Under the pieces are notes generated by a model, which saw only the letters and a program-made list of their open reading frames with translations, was not told the DNA's origin and searched no databases. Shown piece by piece: positions 54,587-63,848 of a stretch of 64,000 bases of DNA. Position numbers and translations under genes: made by a program. How positions within the stretch are numbered: the first letter of the stretch is position 1; every line of letters begins with the position of its first letter. Origin of the DNA: Sinobaca qinghaiensis (GTDB lineage: Bacteria; Bacillota; Bacilli; Bacillales; Marinococcaceae); NCBI RefSeq assembly GCF_003610495.1, contig NZ_RAPK01000010.1:344109-408108 (forward strand), given 5' to 3'.

Positions 54587-55287
54587 GGCCGGCTGCCGCC
54601 CCCTGCCTCCAGCCATTTTTTCTCCGCTTCCGCCAGCTGGGCATATTCCGGGACAAGCTCATGGGCATGCACCGCCAGATCTTCATGCTGCTCTGCAATT
54701 GCGGCCAGGGAGGACGCCCGTGGTACCGACTGCTCCGCTGAAGCAAATTGGACGTCCGGACAGTCCGCCATAATCCGTTCTTTATGTTTGTCTGCTTCTT
54801 CTCCTATTAAAAGAACAGGACCCTCAAGCGTCTGCAGTTTCTCTATCCAGGCCGGCACATCCAGGACGCCGTCAGCTTCCATGCGCCGGCAGATACCGTT
54901 TTCAGCATAATAAATGCCGGTGTAGACATGATCCCGTCTTGCATCAATGAACGGAACAATCCAGCCGCTGAAAAGCTTTGCCTGTTCGGCGAGCAGATGC
55001 AGGCTGGAAATCCCGTAGACGGGAATCTGGAGGGACCAGGCCAGCGTTTTGGCAGTCGTTACCGAAATCCGCACTCCGGTATAGGACCCGGGCCCTTTTG
55101 CCGCGGCAATTGCATCCAGATCCCCGGCCTTGACTCCGGTTTCCTTTAAAAGGGAATCGATAGCCGGCATCAGACGCTGGGAATGAGTCTGCTTTAAAAA
55201 GGTAGTATATTCTCCAACTGTTCTTCCGTTAACCGAAACGGCCGCACTCATGGTTGATGTGGTTGTCGTAAAAGACAATATATTCAT
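54583..55287 (-). CDS. tsaB: tRNA t6A biosynthesis protein TsaB
   Basis: A 234-residue, catalytically inactive ASKHA-fold partner of TsaD. It begins MNILSFTTTTSTMSAAVSVNG and has AAAKGPGSYTGVRISVTTAKTLAW, the family signature. Usual TsaB openings have ILAIDTS; here the Asp is replaced by Thr, which is compatible with its non-catalytic role. Start overlaps the tsaE stop. Confidence 0.94.
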   Translation of the reverse strand: MNILSFTTTTSTMSAAVSVNGRTVGEYTTFLKQTHSQRLMPAIDSLLKETGVKAGDLDAIAAAKGPGSYTGVRISVTTAKTLAWSLQIPVYGISSLHLLAEQAKLFSGWIVPFIDARRDHVYTGIYYAENGICRRMEADGVLDVPAWIEKLQTLEGPVLLIGEEADKHKERIMADCPDVQFASAEQSVPRASSLAAIAEQHEDLAVHAHELVPEYAQLAEAEKKWLEAGGGSRP

Positions 55288-55745
55288 TCTGCCTTACGCT
55301 CCTCTATCCAATTCAGCCAGCTTCCGCTGTCCGCTGAAAAATGTATAATACGTTTGTCATCCCCGGCGTATTCAATCTTGATCTGCAGACGGTCCGGCGC
55401 ATCAAGCCAGCTTTCAATACGTTCCGGCCATTCAATCAGCGTAACTCCGTCTCCTTCAATATACTCTTCCAGACCCAGCTCTTCACTTTCCTCTTCCAGC
55501 CGGTACACGTCCATATGATAAAAAGGAAAGCGGCCTTTGTATTCTTTCATAATCGTATAGGTCGGGCTGTTTACGTTTCCCGTCACGCCTAAACCATGCG
55601 CCAGTCCTTTAGCAAAGTGGGTTTTTCCGGTGCCTAAATCACCGGACAGTGTGATCACATCACCCGCCCGGGCCAGACGGCCGATTTCCTGCGCCTGTTT
55701 CATCGTATCTTCGGCAGATACTGTTGTTATGTGAAAGGCTGCCAT
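55284..55745 (-). CDS. tsaE: tRNA t6A biosynthesis ATPase TsaE
   Basis: A 153-residue P-loop ATPase. Walker A GDLGTGKTHFAKGLA near residues 35-49, then NSPTYTIMKEY and FYHMDVYRL, and the late LIEWPERI motif are all present. It resets the TsaBD complex after each cycle. It begins two bases after thiL ends and overlaps tsaB by four bases. Confidence 0.95.
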   Translation of the reverse strand: MAAFHITTVSAEDTMKQAQEIGRLARAGDVITLSGDLGTGKTHFAKGLAHGLGVTGNVNSPTYTIMKEYKGRFPFYHMDVYRLEEESEELGLEEYIEGDGVTLIEWPERIESWLDAPDRLQIKIEYAGDDKRIIHFSADSGSWLNWIEERKAE

Positions 55746-55747
55746 CG

Positions 55748-56752
55748 TTATCCCTGCCCTTCTTTTCCACTGAAATGATTATAGCCTTTTTTCTCGAGTG
55801 CTTCTGTATCTCCTTGATTATGAAGCCACACGCCGGCCGTTCCCGCCTCGACGCGGCCGATATTCGTCACATTGATTCCCGCGGCTTCCGAGAGCCGTTG
55901 AAACTTCTCCCAGCTCCCGGCTTCAACTGTACCGAGCAGCTCGAAGTCTTCTCCGCCGTAGAGCATCCACTCCCAGTACTCCGCCGGATCATAGCCGGCA
56001 AATTCGTCCGGAACGGGGACCAGCTCCTGCTCGAGATGCATCTGAACGCCGCTTGCTTCTGCTATTTCAAAGCTTTCGCTGGCCAGGCCGTCGCTGATAT
56101 CATTCAGCGCGATTCTTGCACTTAACGAAGCCGCAAGCCGTCCGGTTTTCACCTGCGGTTCGGGACGCTGGTGGTAGGAAAGCAGTGTCTGTTCTATGGA
56201 AGAAAAAGACGCATGCCTGCCTTTTTCCAGCAGAAGCTTCAAGCCGGAAGCAGAACGGCCGACAGGTCCTGTAAGGAAAATAACATCACCCGGCTCGGCG
56301 TTTCGGCGCAGCAACCTGCGTCCTGTTTCCACCCGTCCGATTACGGTAATCGACATCATCAGTTCGTGGGCGGAAGAAACCGTGTCGCCTCCGATCAGAT
56401 CCATTTCAAACCGGTCGCCCAGCTCCGCCATGCCCTCATAAAGGCCGGAGAGCTCATCATCCTCCCAGTGCGGAGGAATCGCAATGGATACAATATAAAA
56501 GGAAGGCTCCGCTCCCATCGCTGCCAGATCGCTGATATTGGCCGCAAGTGCTTTATAGCCGATATCATAAGGCGCCATTGTCTCTTTTGTAAAATGAATG
56601 CCTTCAATCATCGTATCCACACAGACTACTTCATCAAAAAAAGAAGACGCCTTGTAAACCGCAGCGTCGTCTCCTATTCCTTCTTCAAGTCGTTTCTGGT
56701 GGGAATGGGCAGGCGTATGCTGTTGAATCCATTCAAATTCGTCTTTTGGCAT
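55748..56752 (-). CDS. thiL: Thiamine-monophosphate kinase ThiL
   Basis: A 334-residue kinase that converts thiamine phosphate to thiamine pyrophosphate. GIGDDAAVYK, VDTMIEGIHF, ALAANISDLAAMGAEP and GGEDFELLGTV are the expected metal- and nucleotide-binding motifs. I chose the ATG at 56,752 (MPKDEFEWI), which has gggtgat upstream; the ATG at 56,764 lacks a site. It is the first gene of the operon, directly downstream of the 5S-tRNA unit as in B. subtilis ydiA. Confidence 0.94.
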   Translation of the reverse strand: MPKDEFEWIQQHTPAHSHQKRLEEGIGDDAAVYKASSFFDEVVCVDTMIEGIHFTKETMAPYDIGYKALAANISDLAAMGAEPSFYIVSIAIPPHWEDDELSGLYEGMAELGDRFEMDLIGGDTVSSAHELMMSITVIGRVETGRRLLRRNAEPGDVIFLTGPVGRSASGLKLLLEKGRHASFSSIEQTLLSYHQRPEPQVKTGRLAASLSARIALNDISDGLASESFEIAEASGVQMHLEQELVPVPDEFAGYDPAEYWEWMLYGGEDFELLGTVEAGSWEKFQRLSEAAGINVTNIGRVEAGTAGVWLHNQGDTEALEKKGYNHFSGKEGQG

Positions 56753-56852
56753 GCTATCACCCATCTATTTTCTCGGTCTATTCGTTATGCTTTCAGTTTA
56801 CCTTATTCTATAAAAAGCGCAAGAAAACGAGGATATTCTTCATTTTTTGCAT

Positions 56853-56873
56853 AAAAAAAAGCCCTATCGGCTT
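56853..56873 (-). terminator. Terminator after the 5S-tRNA unit
   Basis: A short stem (aagcc / ggctt) followed on the minus strand by eight or more T, 16 bases past the tRNA. Confidence 0.65.
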
Positions 56874-56888
56874 GAGTTTAAAAATAAT

Positions 56889-56965
<77 letters not shown>

Positions 56966-56984
56966 ATATGGTTAAAATCAAACA

Positions 56985-57102
<118 letters not shown>

Positions 57103-57145
57103 TTATTTGTTTTGATGTGGTGTGTCTCTCAACGCCACGTATAAT

Positions 57146-57174
57146 AATATACCACGTGATTATTTACTTCGCAA
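57146..57174 (-). promoter_or_regulatory. Promoter of the separate 5S-tRNA unit
   Basis: On the minus strand: ttgcga (57,169-57,174), a 17-base spacer, tatatt (57,146-57,151). It lies about 45 bases upstream of the 5S gene. This would let the unit be transcribed without the distant rRNA operon. Confidence 0.6.
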
Positions 57175-57298
57175 CCCTTATTTCAAACTTTTTTCTATTT
57201 ATTTGTTGTCAGAAATGTTACAATATTATAAATACTATTATCAATAATAAAAAAGCCCGCTGCTTTTTTGCTTAGGATGTGATAAAGGAGGGATTCTG

Positions 57299-57442
57299 AT
57301 GAGTGCCGGCCGTACGTTGTCTGCCTTTCTGCTGGCTAATGTGATGCTGCTTCTGACATTTGTATTCCTGCCCGTGCTTTTGTTAACAGACAATATCAGT
57401 ATCTTTCAGAACATGCTTAACTATATCAACAAATCATCATAA
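57299..57442 (+). CDS. Small membrane peptide
   Basis: A 47-residue frame: MSAGRTLSAFLLANVMLLLT, then FVFLPVLLLTDNISIFQNML and a polar end. One long hydrophobic helix. The ATG has an excellent site (aaaggagggattctg), and a strong terminator follows. It is an isolated gene next to the 5S unit. Family not recognised. Confidence 0.65.
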   Translation: MSAGRTLSAFLLANVMLLLTFVFLPVLLLTDNISIFQNMLNYINKSS

Positions 57443-57452
57443 GGCTGCACCT

Positions 57453-57485
57453 AAAAGAGCTGTCCCAATGGGGCAGCTCTTTTTA
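57453..57485. terminator. Bidirectional terminator
   Basis: The stem aaaagagctgtccc / ggggcagctcttttt with a 3-base loop. It serves the 47-residue gene and the convergent aldolase-like gene. Confidence 0.85.
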
Positions 57486-57491
57486 GGTTTC

Positions 57492-58598
57492 TTACTGGAG
57501 TTTCCCCCTGCCTTCTACGAGCAGCTCTTCCTCTACTTCGTTGTTGGAAATCACGTAAGCTTTTTCGTATAAATTACATACCGGACAAATATGATTAGGA
57601 ATAATTTCTATTTTGTCCCCTATACTTATGTTGTTACGAAACGAGGCGTTATTAATAATGGCATGCTCATCGAACACGCCGTCCACGTGAATACCGTTGA
57701 ATGCTTTCAGGGTGCCGTATCCTTCTGTTTTTGTTAATCCCGCATTTCTGCTCTGAGCCGTCAGCCCTTTTGCCCCTACGTCGGTAATTACCCGCTCCTC
57801 TGTCGGTTTGCTGATCACGGTCGTGAGAACAGAAGCAGCACAGCGGTCGTAGCTGCCAATGACGTTTCCCTGCGAAACGTCCATAAAAATATAGGTGCCC
57901 GGCCTGATTTCCGTCACACCTGCAGGAACATCGAAATCAAACATAAACGGAGGCGTTGATCCTATGCTGACCGTCTCTGCTTTCATATCCATTTCCTCTG
58001 CCCATGCTGCATAGTCCAGCGTGCTTTTTACGCTTTCCCTATAAATCTTTCTGCACTCTTCTTTGGTTTCCGCTTTATACGAATGCCCGTCATGGGAAAA
58101 TAATCCTTTAAACTCAATGTTGCTGCATTTCTTGAGTGCACGAAGCAGTTCAATAAACTGGGTTTTCGTTGTTACCCCCGAACGCTTCTCTCCTACTTCA
58201 ATTTCGATCAGCACCTGTGCTTTTTTGGCAGCTCCTTCAAATACTTTTTCAATTTCAGTCACCTGGTACGTATTATCAATGCCAAATGAAATGTGTATCG
58301 TTTCTGCTAATGTTCTAATTCGATTCAATTTTGTTACGCCTACAATTTCATTGGCTATAAATATATTCTTTAATCCCCGTTCGGCCATCACTTCAGCCTC
58401 TCCTACCTTAGCTGCTGCTATACCTACTGCCCCTGCCTCTTCCTGCAGATGGGCCACCGCGGGCATCTTATGCGTTTTTGTGTGCGGGCGCAGGTCTACA
58501 TTATTTTTATCAGCGTAAGCCTGCATAGACTGGAGATTATCCATCATAATGCTTTTGTCAACCAACAGCGCCGGTGTGTCAACATCGCGGATATACAT
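57492..58598 (-). CDS. D-threonine aldolase / D-serine dehydratase-like PLP enzyme
   Basis: A 368-residue enzyme of the alanine racemase N-terminal + DSD1 family. The PLP lysine lies in LRPHTKTHKMP near residue 42; a TIM barrel follows; and the C-terminal domain has the metal-binding pair in IPNHICPVCNL (His and Cys near 343-345). Such enzymes cleave D-threonine or D-3-hydroxyaspartate, or dehydrate D-serine, with a divalent metal. The exact substrate is not readable. It is divergent from a YheO-type regulator and a threonine-synthase-like gene, which suggests a D-hydroxyamino-acid pathway. Confidence 0.85.
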   Translation of the reverse strand: MYIRDVDTPALLVDKSIMMDNLQSMQAYADKNNVDLRPHTKTHKMPAVAHLQEEAGAVGIAAAKVGEAEVMAERGLKNIFIANEIVGVTKLNRIRTLAETIHISFGIDNTYQVTEIEKVFEGAAKKAQVLIEIEVGEKRSGVTTKTQFIELLRALKKCSNIEFKGLFSHDGHSYKAETKEECRKIYRESVKSTLDYAAWAEEMDMKAETVSIGSTPPFMFDFDVPAGVTEIRPGTYIFMDVSQGNVIGSYDRCAASVLTTVISKPTEERVITDVGAKGLTAQSRNAGLTKTEGYGTLKAFNGIHVDGVFDEHAIINNASFRNNISIGDKIEIIPNHICPVCNLYEKAYVISNNEVEEELLVEGRGKLQ

Positions 58599-58652
58599 GC
58601 TTTTTCCTCCTTACATAGATCAACGAATAGCTTTGCTTTCGCTGCTTGAATT

Positions 58653-58797
58653 TATATAAAAAATTCTATATAATTTCAATATACTCATATTATATAAAAA
58701 AATATTCAAAAGTCAAATGTTCGTCTAAAAGAAAATCCACTCATATCAGCAATTTAACATGTTACTCTTCTATTAATAATATATAAAAATTTATATA
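58653..58797. promoter_or_regulatory. Repeated TATATA pairs in the divergent promoter region
   Basis: Two similar AT-rich motifs: tatataaaaaattctatata (58,653-58,672) and tatataaaaatttatata (58,780-58,797), one near each divergent gene. They could be operators for the YheO-type regulator or simply promoter sequence. Confidence 0.35.
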
Positions 58798-58820
58798 ATT
58801 CAGCCGAAGGAGACAGCAGA

Positions 58821-59474
58821 ATGACGAATGAAAACGAGCAGCACCTGAAAGGGTATATCCCTTTAGCTAAATCAACCGCCGCCATGTTTGGGACAGACTG
58901 CGAGGTGGTGCTTCATGATTTAACCAACCCGCAGGCTTCTGTTATTTTCACGGTAAATAATCATGTAACCGGCCGGGAAACAGGCCAGTCCTTTGACCAT
59001 CTTGTAAAAACCGTGCTGCGCTCCAACGACTTTCACGAGGATTACCTGGCGGGATATACGTTTTACACGGAGGATCAACGTGCCATCCGCTCGTCTACCA
59101 CTCTGATACGTAACCCGGACCAGAAAGTAATCGGAGCCTTTTGTATTAACTTTGATGTGCAGGCGCTCGAACAGCTGCAGCAGTGGACCAGCACTTTTCT
59201 TCCTGCTGCTGTAGAAATACCACCAGATAAAGAACCCTCCCCTGCCGAAATGGACAACGTAGAAGAAATTGTGGACGGACTTATCCAGCAGATTGTTAAA
59301 AATAAAGTGTATCCCGGAATGAAGCGTCAGGAAAAAATTGATTTGATTCAGTTCATGGAGGACAAAGGCATTTTTTCCATGAAGGGGTCTATTGATAAAG
59401 CTGCGGCTTTATTAAACGTATCCAAAGTAACGATTTACAGTTATTTAGACGAAATTAAAAGCCAGTCCAACTAA
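58821..59474 (+). CDS. YheO-type PAS + helix-turn-helix regulator
   Basis: A 217-residue protein. Residues 8-120 form a YheO-like PAS domain (PLAKSTAAMFGTDCEVVLHDL, then VIGAFCINFDV), and the C-terminal 60 residues have a helix-turn-helix (DKAAALLNVSKVTIYSYLDEI). The best-known relative is DauR, which controls D-arginine use. Here the regulator lies between a D-amino-acid-type PLP gene and a threonine-synthase-like gene and starts the second unit, so it probably controls both. Good site (gaaggagac). Confidence 0.85.
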   Translation: MTNENEQHLKGYIPLAKSTAAMFGTDCEVVLHDLTNPQASVIFTVNNHVTGRETGQSFDHLVKTVLRSNDFHEDYLAGYTFYTEDQRAIRSSTTLIRNPDQKVIGAFCINFDVQALEQLQQWTSTFLPAAVEIPPDKEPSPAEMDNVEEIVDGLIQQIVKNKVYPGMKRQEKIDLIQFMEDKGIFSMKGSIDKAAALLNVSKVTIYSYLDEIKSQSN

Positions 59475-59488
59475 GGAGGAATCGGAAC

Positions 59489-60592
59489 ATGGAGGAATAT
59501 ATCTGCTACAGCTGCAAAAAAACACATGCCGTAGCGTCTCTGCTATGGAAATGCACATGCGGCGGCATGCTTGATCTGCATAAAAGCTCCCCAACTATTG
59601 ATACAATAGCCTGGGACAAGTACCCCCACTCCTTATGGCGCTATGTCCAGACCATGCCGTTTGCCGAGGACTCCCGGACATGGGAAAGCGTAACGATGGG
59701 AGAAGGCCGGACCCCTTTAATTGCGCTCGATACCTCCGAGCCTGATACGTATGTGAAAGTCGATTACATGATGCCTACTTTGTCTTTTAAAGACCGCGGA
59801 GCCTCCGTTCTGATGACAAAGGCAAAAGAATTAGGCGTAACGAAAGTCATTGCGGACAGCAGCGGCAATGCCGGAACAGCAATCGCCGCTTATGCCGCGC
59901 GCTGTTCTATCGCCTGCGATGTGTATGTGAGCGATAAGACGTCACCAAAGAAAACTGCTCAAATACGAGCGCACGGGGCCGCCGTTAAGCAGATTCACGG
60001 AACAAGAGAAGAGATTGCTTCGGCTGCCCAGAAGGCAGTAGAGACAGAGAACGTCTTTTACGCCAGCCACGTGTACAATCCTTATTTCTTCGAAGGCACG
60101 AAAACGTACGCCTATGAAATTTATGAAGAATTCGGCGGGGCTCCTGATACATTGATTGTTCCAGTTGGCAACGGCACGCTTCTGCTCGGTGCCTATTACG
60201 GATTTAAAGAACTGCGGGAGAACGGGTTGATTGAAAAAATACCAAAGATTGCAGCCGTTCAGGCCGCCAACTGCGCGCCGCTTGTTTCCGCCGGCCGGCG
60301 CCGGGAAAAAACCGCGGCTCCTGTAGCCAATCAAGGAACGGCCGCTGAAGGGATTGCGATCGCCGCGCCGGCACGCGCAGAACAGATTTTAGAGGCCGTC
60401 GCAGATACGAATGGAACTTTTATAGCTGTAGAGGAAGAGGACATCCCGCGTGCAAGAGAAGCTCTCAGCAGGAAAGGCTTTTATGTCGAAATCACGTCCG
60501 CTGTGAATTACGCCGGATACCTTCAATATAAAAAATCACCGGAAGAAAAAGTAGTATTTCCGCTCTGCGGGGCCGGTATCAAATCCGGATGA
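59489..60592 (+). CDS. Threonine synthase-like PLP enzyme
   Basis: A 367-residue fold-type II PLP enzyme. An N-terminal zinc-ribbon-like segment (CYSCKKTH...WKCTCGG) is followed by the PLP lysine in LSFKDRGASVLM, the phosphate-binding DSSGNAGTAIAAYAARC and a glycine-rich loop (VPVGNGTLLLGAYYGF). It resembles threonine synthase, but the family also includes other beta-replacing or dehydrating enzymes. As it follows the YheO-type regulator by 14 bases, a catabolic role on a hydroxyamino acid is likely. A terminator follows. Confidence 0.8.
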   Translation: MEEYICYSCKKTHAVASLLWKCTCGGMLDLHKSSPTIDTIAWDKYPHSLWRYVQTMPFAEDSRTWESVTMGEGRTPLIALDTSEPDTYVKVDYMMPTLSFKDRGASVLMTKAKELGVTKVIADSSGNAGTAIAAYAARCSIACDVYVSDKTSPKKTAQIRAHGAAVKQIHGTREEIASAAQKAVETENVFYASHVYNPYFFEGTKTYAYEIYEEFGGAPDTLIVPVGNGTLLLGAYYGFKELRENGLIEKIPKIAAVQAANCAPLVSAGRRREKTAAPVANQGTAAEGIAIAAPARAEQILEAVADTNGTFIAVEEEDIPRAREALSRKGFYVEITSAVNYAGYLQYKKSPEEKVVFPLCGAGIKSG

Positions 60593-60605
60593 CCTTCGCA
60601 TACCA

Positions 60606-60645
60606 TAAAAAAAGAAGCTGCCGCAGACGGACAGCTTCTTTTTGA
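60606..60645. terminator. Bidirectional terminator
   Basis: The stem aaagaagctg / cagcttcttt flanked by A-run and T-run, between convergent PLP-enzyme genes. Confidence 0.85.
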
Positions 60646-61791
60646 TTATTTTTTTGCAGCTTCAAGTGCCTGGGAAAAGACCGAAATAATATCGCGGCTG
60701 TCTTCAATGCCGACAGAAATCCGTACGGTCTGTACGCTGATACCCAGAGCCGAACGGATATCTTCCGGAACGGTGCGGTGCGACGTGTTGACCGGATAGG
60801 AAACCGTTGTTTCCACACCGGCAAGCGATGGCATGATTTTAATCCACTGCAGCGAAGCAAAAAAGGTCTTGATGTCATAGGCGTCAGAAAGATTGACGCT
60901 CACCATCGCGCCGTTGCCATGCTCAGACAAACCTTCTGGATAAAAGACCTGCTCGGCGCTCCCGCTCTCCTGGAACCATTCGGCCAGGCGGGCGGCGTTA
61001 TCGGACTGGCTCTGCATCCGCAGTCCGAGCGTTTTCAGGCCGCGGCACGCAAGCCAGCTTTCAAATGGGCTTAAGTTCGATCCCATAGAGATCATCCGCT
61101 TTTTTGCTTTTCCGATCAGTTCTTCTCCACCTATTAATACTCCGGCGCTCACGTCACTGTGGCCGCCGATATATTTGGTCGCGCTGTGTACAACAAGATC
61201 CGCACCAAGCGTATAGGGCTTCAGCAGATAAGGGGTCGGAAACGTATTATCAATCATGACGCGCATTCCGTCTCTTTCAGCTGCCATTGCGACCAGGCCT
61301 GCAATATCTTCCATGCGCAGAAGCGGATTGGTTACCGACTCGGCATAAAGCAGCACCGTATTGGGCTGAATCGCCTGCTTCACATTCTGCAGATCGCGGA
61401 AATCGATGATGCTGACTTCAATTCCCCATTCCTGAAGCTCGGTCTGAAAGAGTTGGTACGTTCCCCCGTACAGGTCAAGCGGCACGATCATATGCTCTCC
61501 TGGTTTTACCGCGGCGAGTACTCCCGCCAGAATAGCAGACATCCCGGAAGATGTGGCCAGGCCGGTCGGTGCTTCTTCAAGTTCAGCGGTACCATGTCCG
61601 AGATCGTCGGAGTTGGGGTTGCTGTAGCGCGTATAAAGGTGTTCTTTTTCCCCGGAAAAATACTGCTCCATATCATCGAGATCCTGAAATGTGAACGCAG
61701 ACGTCTGATAGATCGGTTTTGCTTTACTTACGTTTTTTTCGCCGTCATTTTTTTGGAAGTGAACTGCTTTTGTATTAAAGTAGTTTGCCAT
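60646..61791 (-). CDS. Cys/Met metabolism PLP enzyme (cystathionine or methionine gamma-lyase type)
   Basis: A 381-residue fold-type I enzyme. LYTRYSNPNSDDLG, ATSSGMSAILAGVLA, DLYGGTYQLFQ, the active-site DLVVHSATKYIGGHSD (PLP lysine near residue 198) and SLAGVETTVSYP are standard. It may act as cystathionine gamma-lyase/synthase, methionine gamma-lyase or O-acetylhomoserine sulfhydrylase; the sequence does not decide. It lies downstream of the pxpBC genes on the same strand, 24 bases away, so possibly in the same operon. Confidence 0.88.
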   Translation of the reverse strand: MANYFNTKAVHFQKNDGEKNVSKAKPIYQTSAFTFQDLDDMEQYFSGEKEHLYTRYSNPNSDDLGHGTAELEEAPTGLATSSGMSAILAGVLAAVKPGEHMIVPLDLYGGTYQLFQTELQEWGIEVSIIDFRDLQNVKQAIQPNTVLLYAESVTNPLLRMEDIAGLVAMAAERDGMRVMIDNTFPTPYLLKPYTLGADLVVHSATKYIGGHSDVSAGVLIGGEELIGKAKKRMISMGSNLSPFESWLACRGLKTLGLRMQSQSDNAARLAEWFQESGSAEQVFYPEGLSEHGNGAMVSVNLSDAYDIKTFFASLQWIKIMPSLAGVETTVSYPVNTSHRTVPEDIRSALGISVQTVRISVGIEDSRDIISVFSQALEAAKK

Positions 61792-61815
61792 AGTAATTTA
61801 TCAGCCTTTCGCTTT

Positions 61816-62772
61816 TCATTGATTGTTCGATGCCAATTTAATGCTTTTAATAAAAGAGGTTTTCTTCTGCTTTACCTGATTCGCGTTTTCGAGGGAGACT
61901 TTTTTAAAACGGACCCTCTGTCCCGGATAAAGCTGGGCCGCTTTCGGCAGGTCTGCCGATATGACCGTGGCAATTCTTGTATAGCCTCCGGTTGTCTGCC
62001 GGTCCGCCATTAATATAATCGGCTGCCCCCCGGCGGGAACCTGTATCGTTCCAAAGGAAGAAGCTTCGGATAAAATATCAGCTGACTCGATATGAGAGAG
62101 CTTTTCACCCTCTAAGCGGCAGCCCATCCGGTCCGCGTCTTTTGTGACGGTATAGCCCTGCCGGTAAAATAATTCAATAGATTCGGGAGTAAAGGCACTG
62201 GTATCAGGCCCTTCAATCACCCGGAGTACCTGTTCATCGAGGTATACGGGCTGCCGTTTGCGGGAAATGCCTTTTCCATTCCGGCCTTTAGCACGATCCG
62301 CATGATAATACAGTACATCATTTTTAAAAAGAGAGCGGCCTTCGATACCACCGATTTTTGCTTTTAAATACGTAGAATAACTGTCAAGGAATCGTTCCCC
62401 GTCAAGTCCTCCCTCCACCGTTAAGTAGGCACGTGATCCATTATTATGTCCTTTGAATGACAGGACATCACCTTTGTATACGGTGAAACTTTTCCATTGC
62501 GGAACCGGACTTCCATTACAGGCCGCATGCAGGTCAGCTCCTGTTAAGGCAATCACAGCCTTTGCTTCAAACACGAGCTTGGGTCCCATAATCGTAATTT
62601 CCAAACCCGGGGTATCCTCTTCATTTCCGACAAGAAGGTTGCCGATCATTAAGGAATATACATCCATCGCTCCGGCTGGAGCTACACCGCGGTCCTGGTA
62701 GCCATAACGCCCAAGGTCCTGGATCGTTGTGAGAAGGCCTGGTTTTTCTACTCTGCATAATATGTCCGGCAT
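61816..62772 (-). CDS. pxpC: 5-oxoprolinase subunit C / biotin-dependent carboxyltransferase PxpC
   Basis: A 318-residue protein of the KipA/PxpC (AHS2) family: KPGLLTTIQDLGRYGYQDRGV, AGAMDVYSLMIGNLLVGN and later PAGGQPIILMADRQTTGGY. With PxpA and PxpB it hydrolyses 5-oxoproline to glutamate using ATP. It follows pxpB by 27 bases. No pxpA (LamB/YcsF) gene is visible in the window. Confidence 0.9.
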   Translation of the reverse strand: MPDILCRVEKPGLLTTIQDLGRYGYQDRGVAPAGAMDVYSLMIGNLLVGNEEDTPGLEITIMGPKLVFEAKAVIALTGADLHAACNGSPVPQWKSFTVYKGDVLSFKGHNNGSRAYLTVEGGLDGERFLDSYSTYLKAKIGGIEGRSLFKNDVLYYHADRAKGRNGKGISRKRQPVYLDEQVLRVIEGPDTSAFTPESIELFYRQGYTVTKDADRMGCRLEGEKLSHIESADILSEASSFGTIQVPAGGQPIILMADRQTTGGYTRIATVISADLPKAAQLYPGQRVRFKKVSLENANQVKQKKTSFIKSIKLASNNQ

Positions 62773-62799
62773 GTTTTTTTCTCTCCCCCTCTCTTTACG

Positions 62800-63531
62800 T
62801 TAGACACGTTTTGTTTTGACACGAATCGTATAATTTTTTTGTTTGACCTGCTCTTTGATCGTTCTATATTCGGCGGCCGATATTTCATAAAAATTCAGAA
62901 AATCGCCGGCCTGCAGCAGAATAGGAGAGTCGGCTTCTTTATCAAATAAAGAAATCGGCGACCGTCCGATGATATTCCATCCGCCCGGACTGGTAATAGA
63001 ATAAATGCCCGTCTGCTTATTGGCAATACCGACAGAACCTGCTTTCACAAGCGAACGCGGCGTCTCCAGCCTTGGCACAGCCAGACGCTCATCCATTCCT
63101 CCAAGATACGGAAAACCCGGTGTGAATCCCATCATGAAAATGCGGTAATCCGGTTTGGTATGCATGGCAATAAGCCGCTTACGGTTCAGTCCGGTATGCT
63201 GAATCACTTTTTCCATATCCGGAGCGTAGGGTTCTTCATAACAGACCGGTATATAATAAAGATGGGCCTGTTTAAAGGTGCCCGTTTCCGCTTTTTTCAC
63301 ATAGCCATCCAGATCAGGCAGAAGCTGATCGTACGTAGTCAGAGTGGAATCGTAATAGACAGTAACCGCGCCATAGGAAGGCACGGCTTCGATAACCCCG
63401 ACAGGCGGATTCTCTTTCAGCTGCTTAATAAAAGACTGGATCAATACGTGCGTTTTCTCTGATATGGAAGTATCGAGAAGAATTCGTACACCTTGATCAC
63501 CAATAGGAGAATACACAGGGGACAATGTCAT
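62800..63531 (-). CDS. pxpB: 5-oxoprolinase subunit B PxpB (KipI-like)
   Basis: A 243-residue AHS1/KipI-family protein: VYSPIGDQGVRILLDTSIS, MGFTPGFPYLGGMDERLAVPRL and SVGIANKQTGIYSITSPGGWNIIGRSP are the hallmarks. It is the partner of PxpC. In B. subtilis the KipI protein also inhibits the sporulation kinase KinA; whether this one does is unknown. It is the first gene after the rRNA operon terminator on the minus strand. Confidence 0.9.
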   Translation of the reverse strand: MTLSPVYSPIGDQGVRILLDTSISEKTHVLIQSFIKQLKENPPVGVIEAVPSYGAVTVYYDSTLTTYDQLLPDLDGYVKKAETGTFKQAHLYYIPVCYEEPYAPDMEKVIQHTGLNRKRLIAMHTKPDYRIFMMGFTPGFPYLGGMDERLAVPRLETPRSLVKAGSVGIANKQTGIYSITSPGGWNIIGRSPISLFDKEADSPILLQAGDFLNFYEISAAEYRTIKEQVKQKNYTIRVKTKRV

Positions 63532-63615
63532 AGAACCAGGCTCCTTTATGTAAAATGTAAACCGGCATCATCCAGCCGGCTGATTTAATAAAATGAAAGG
63601 TTTCTAAAGTATAAC

Positions 63616-63659
63616 AAAAAAAGCATCTTCCCACATTATTGAAATGGGGAAAGATGCTT
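63616..63659 (-). terminator. Terminator of the rRNA operon
   Basis: On the minus strand, the stem agcatctttcccc / (t)gggaagatgct is followed by seven T. It lies seven bases past the 5S gene. Confidence 0.85.
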
Positions 63660-63665
63660 GCAGTA

Positions 63666-63782
<117 letters not shown>

Positions 63783-63848
63783 CAACATCGGGAACCGGTG
63801 GTTCCTTCAAAACTGGATAGCGACATCCGAAATGGAAAAAGTATTTGG

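Noticed and set aside
56171..56854. 227-codon plus-strand frame opposite thiL
   Set aside because: Antisense shadow. ThiL motifs on the other strand are complete.
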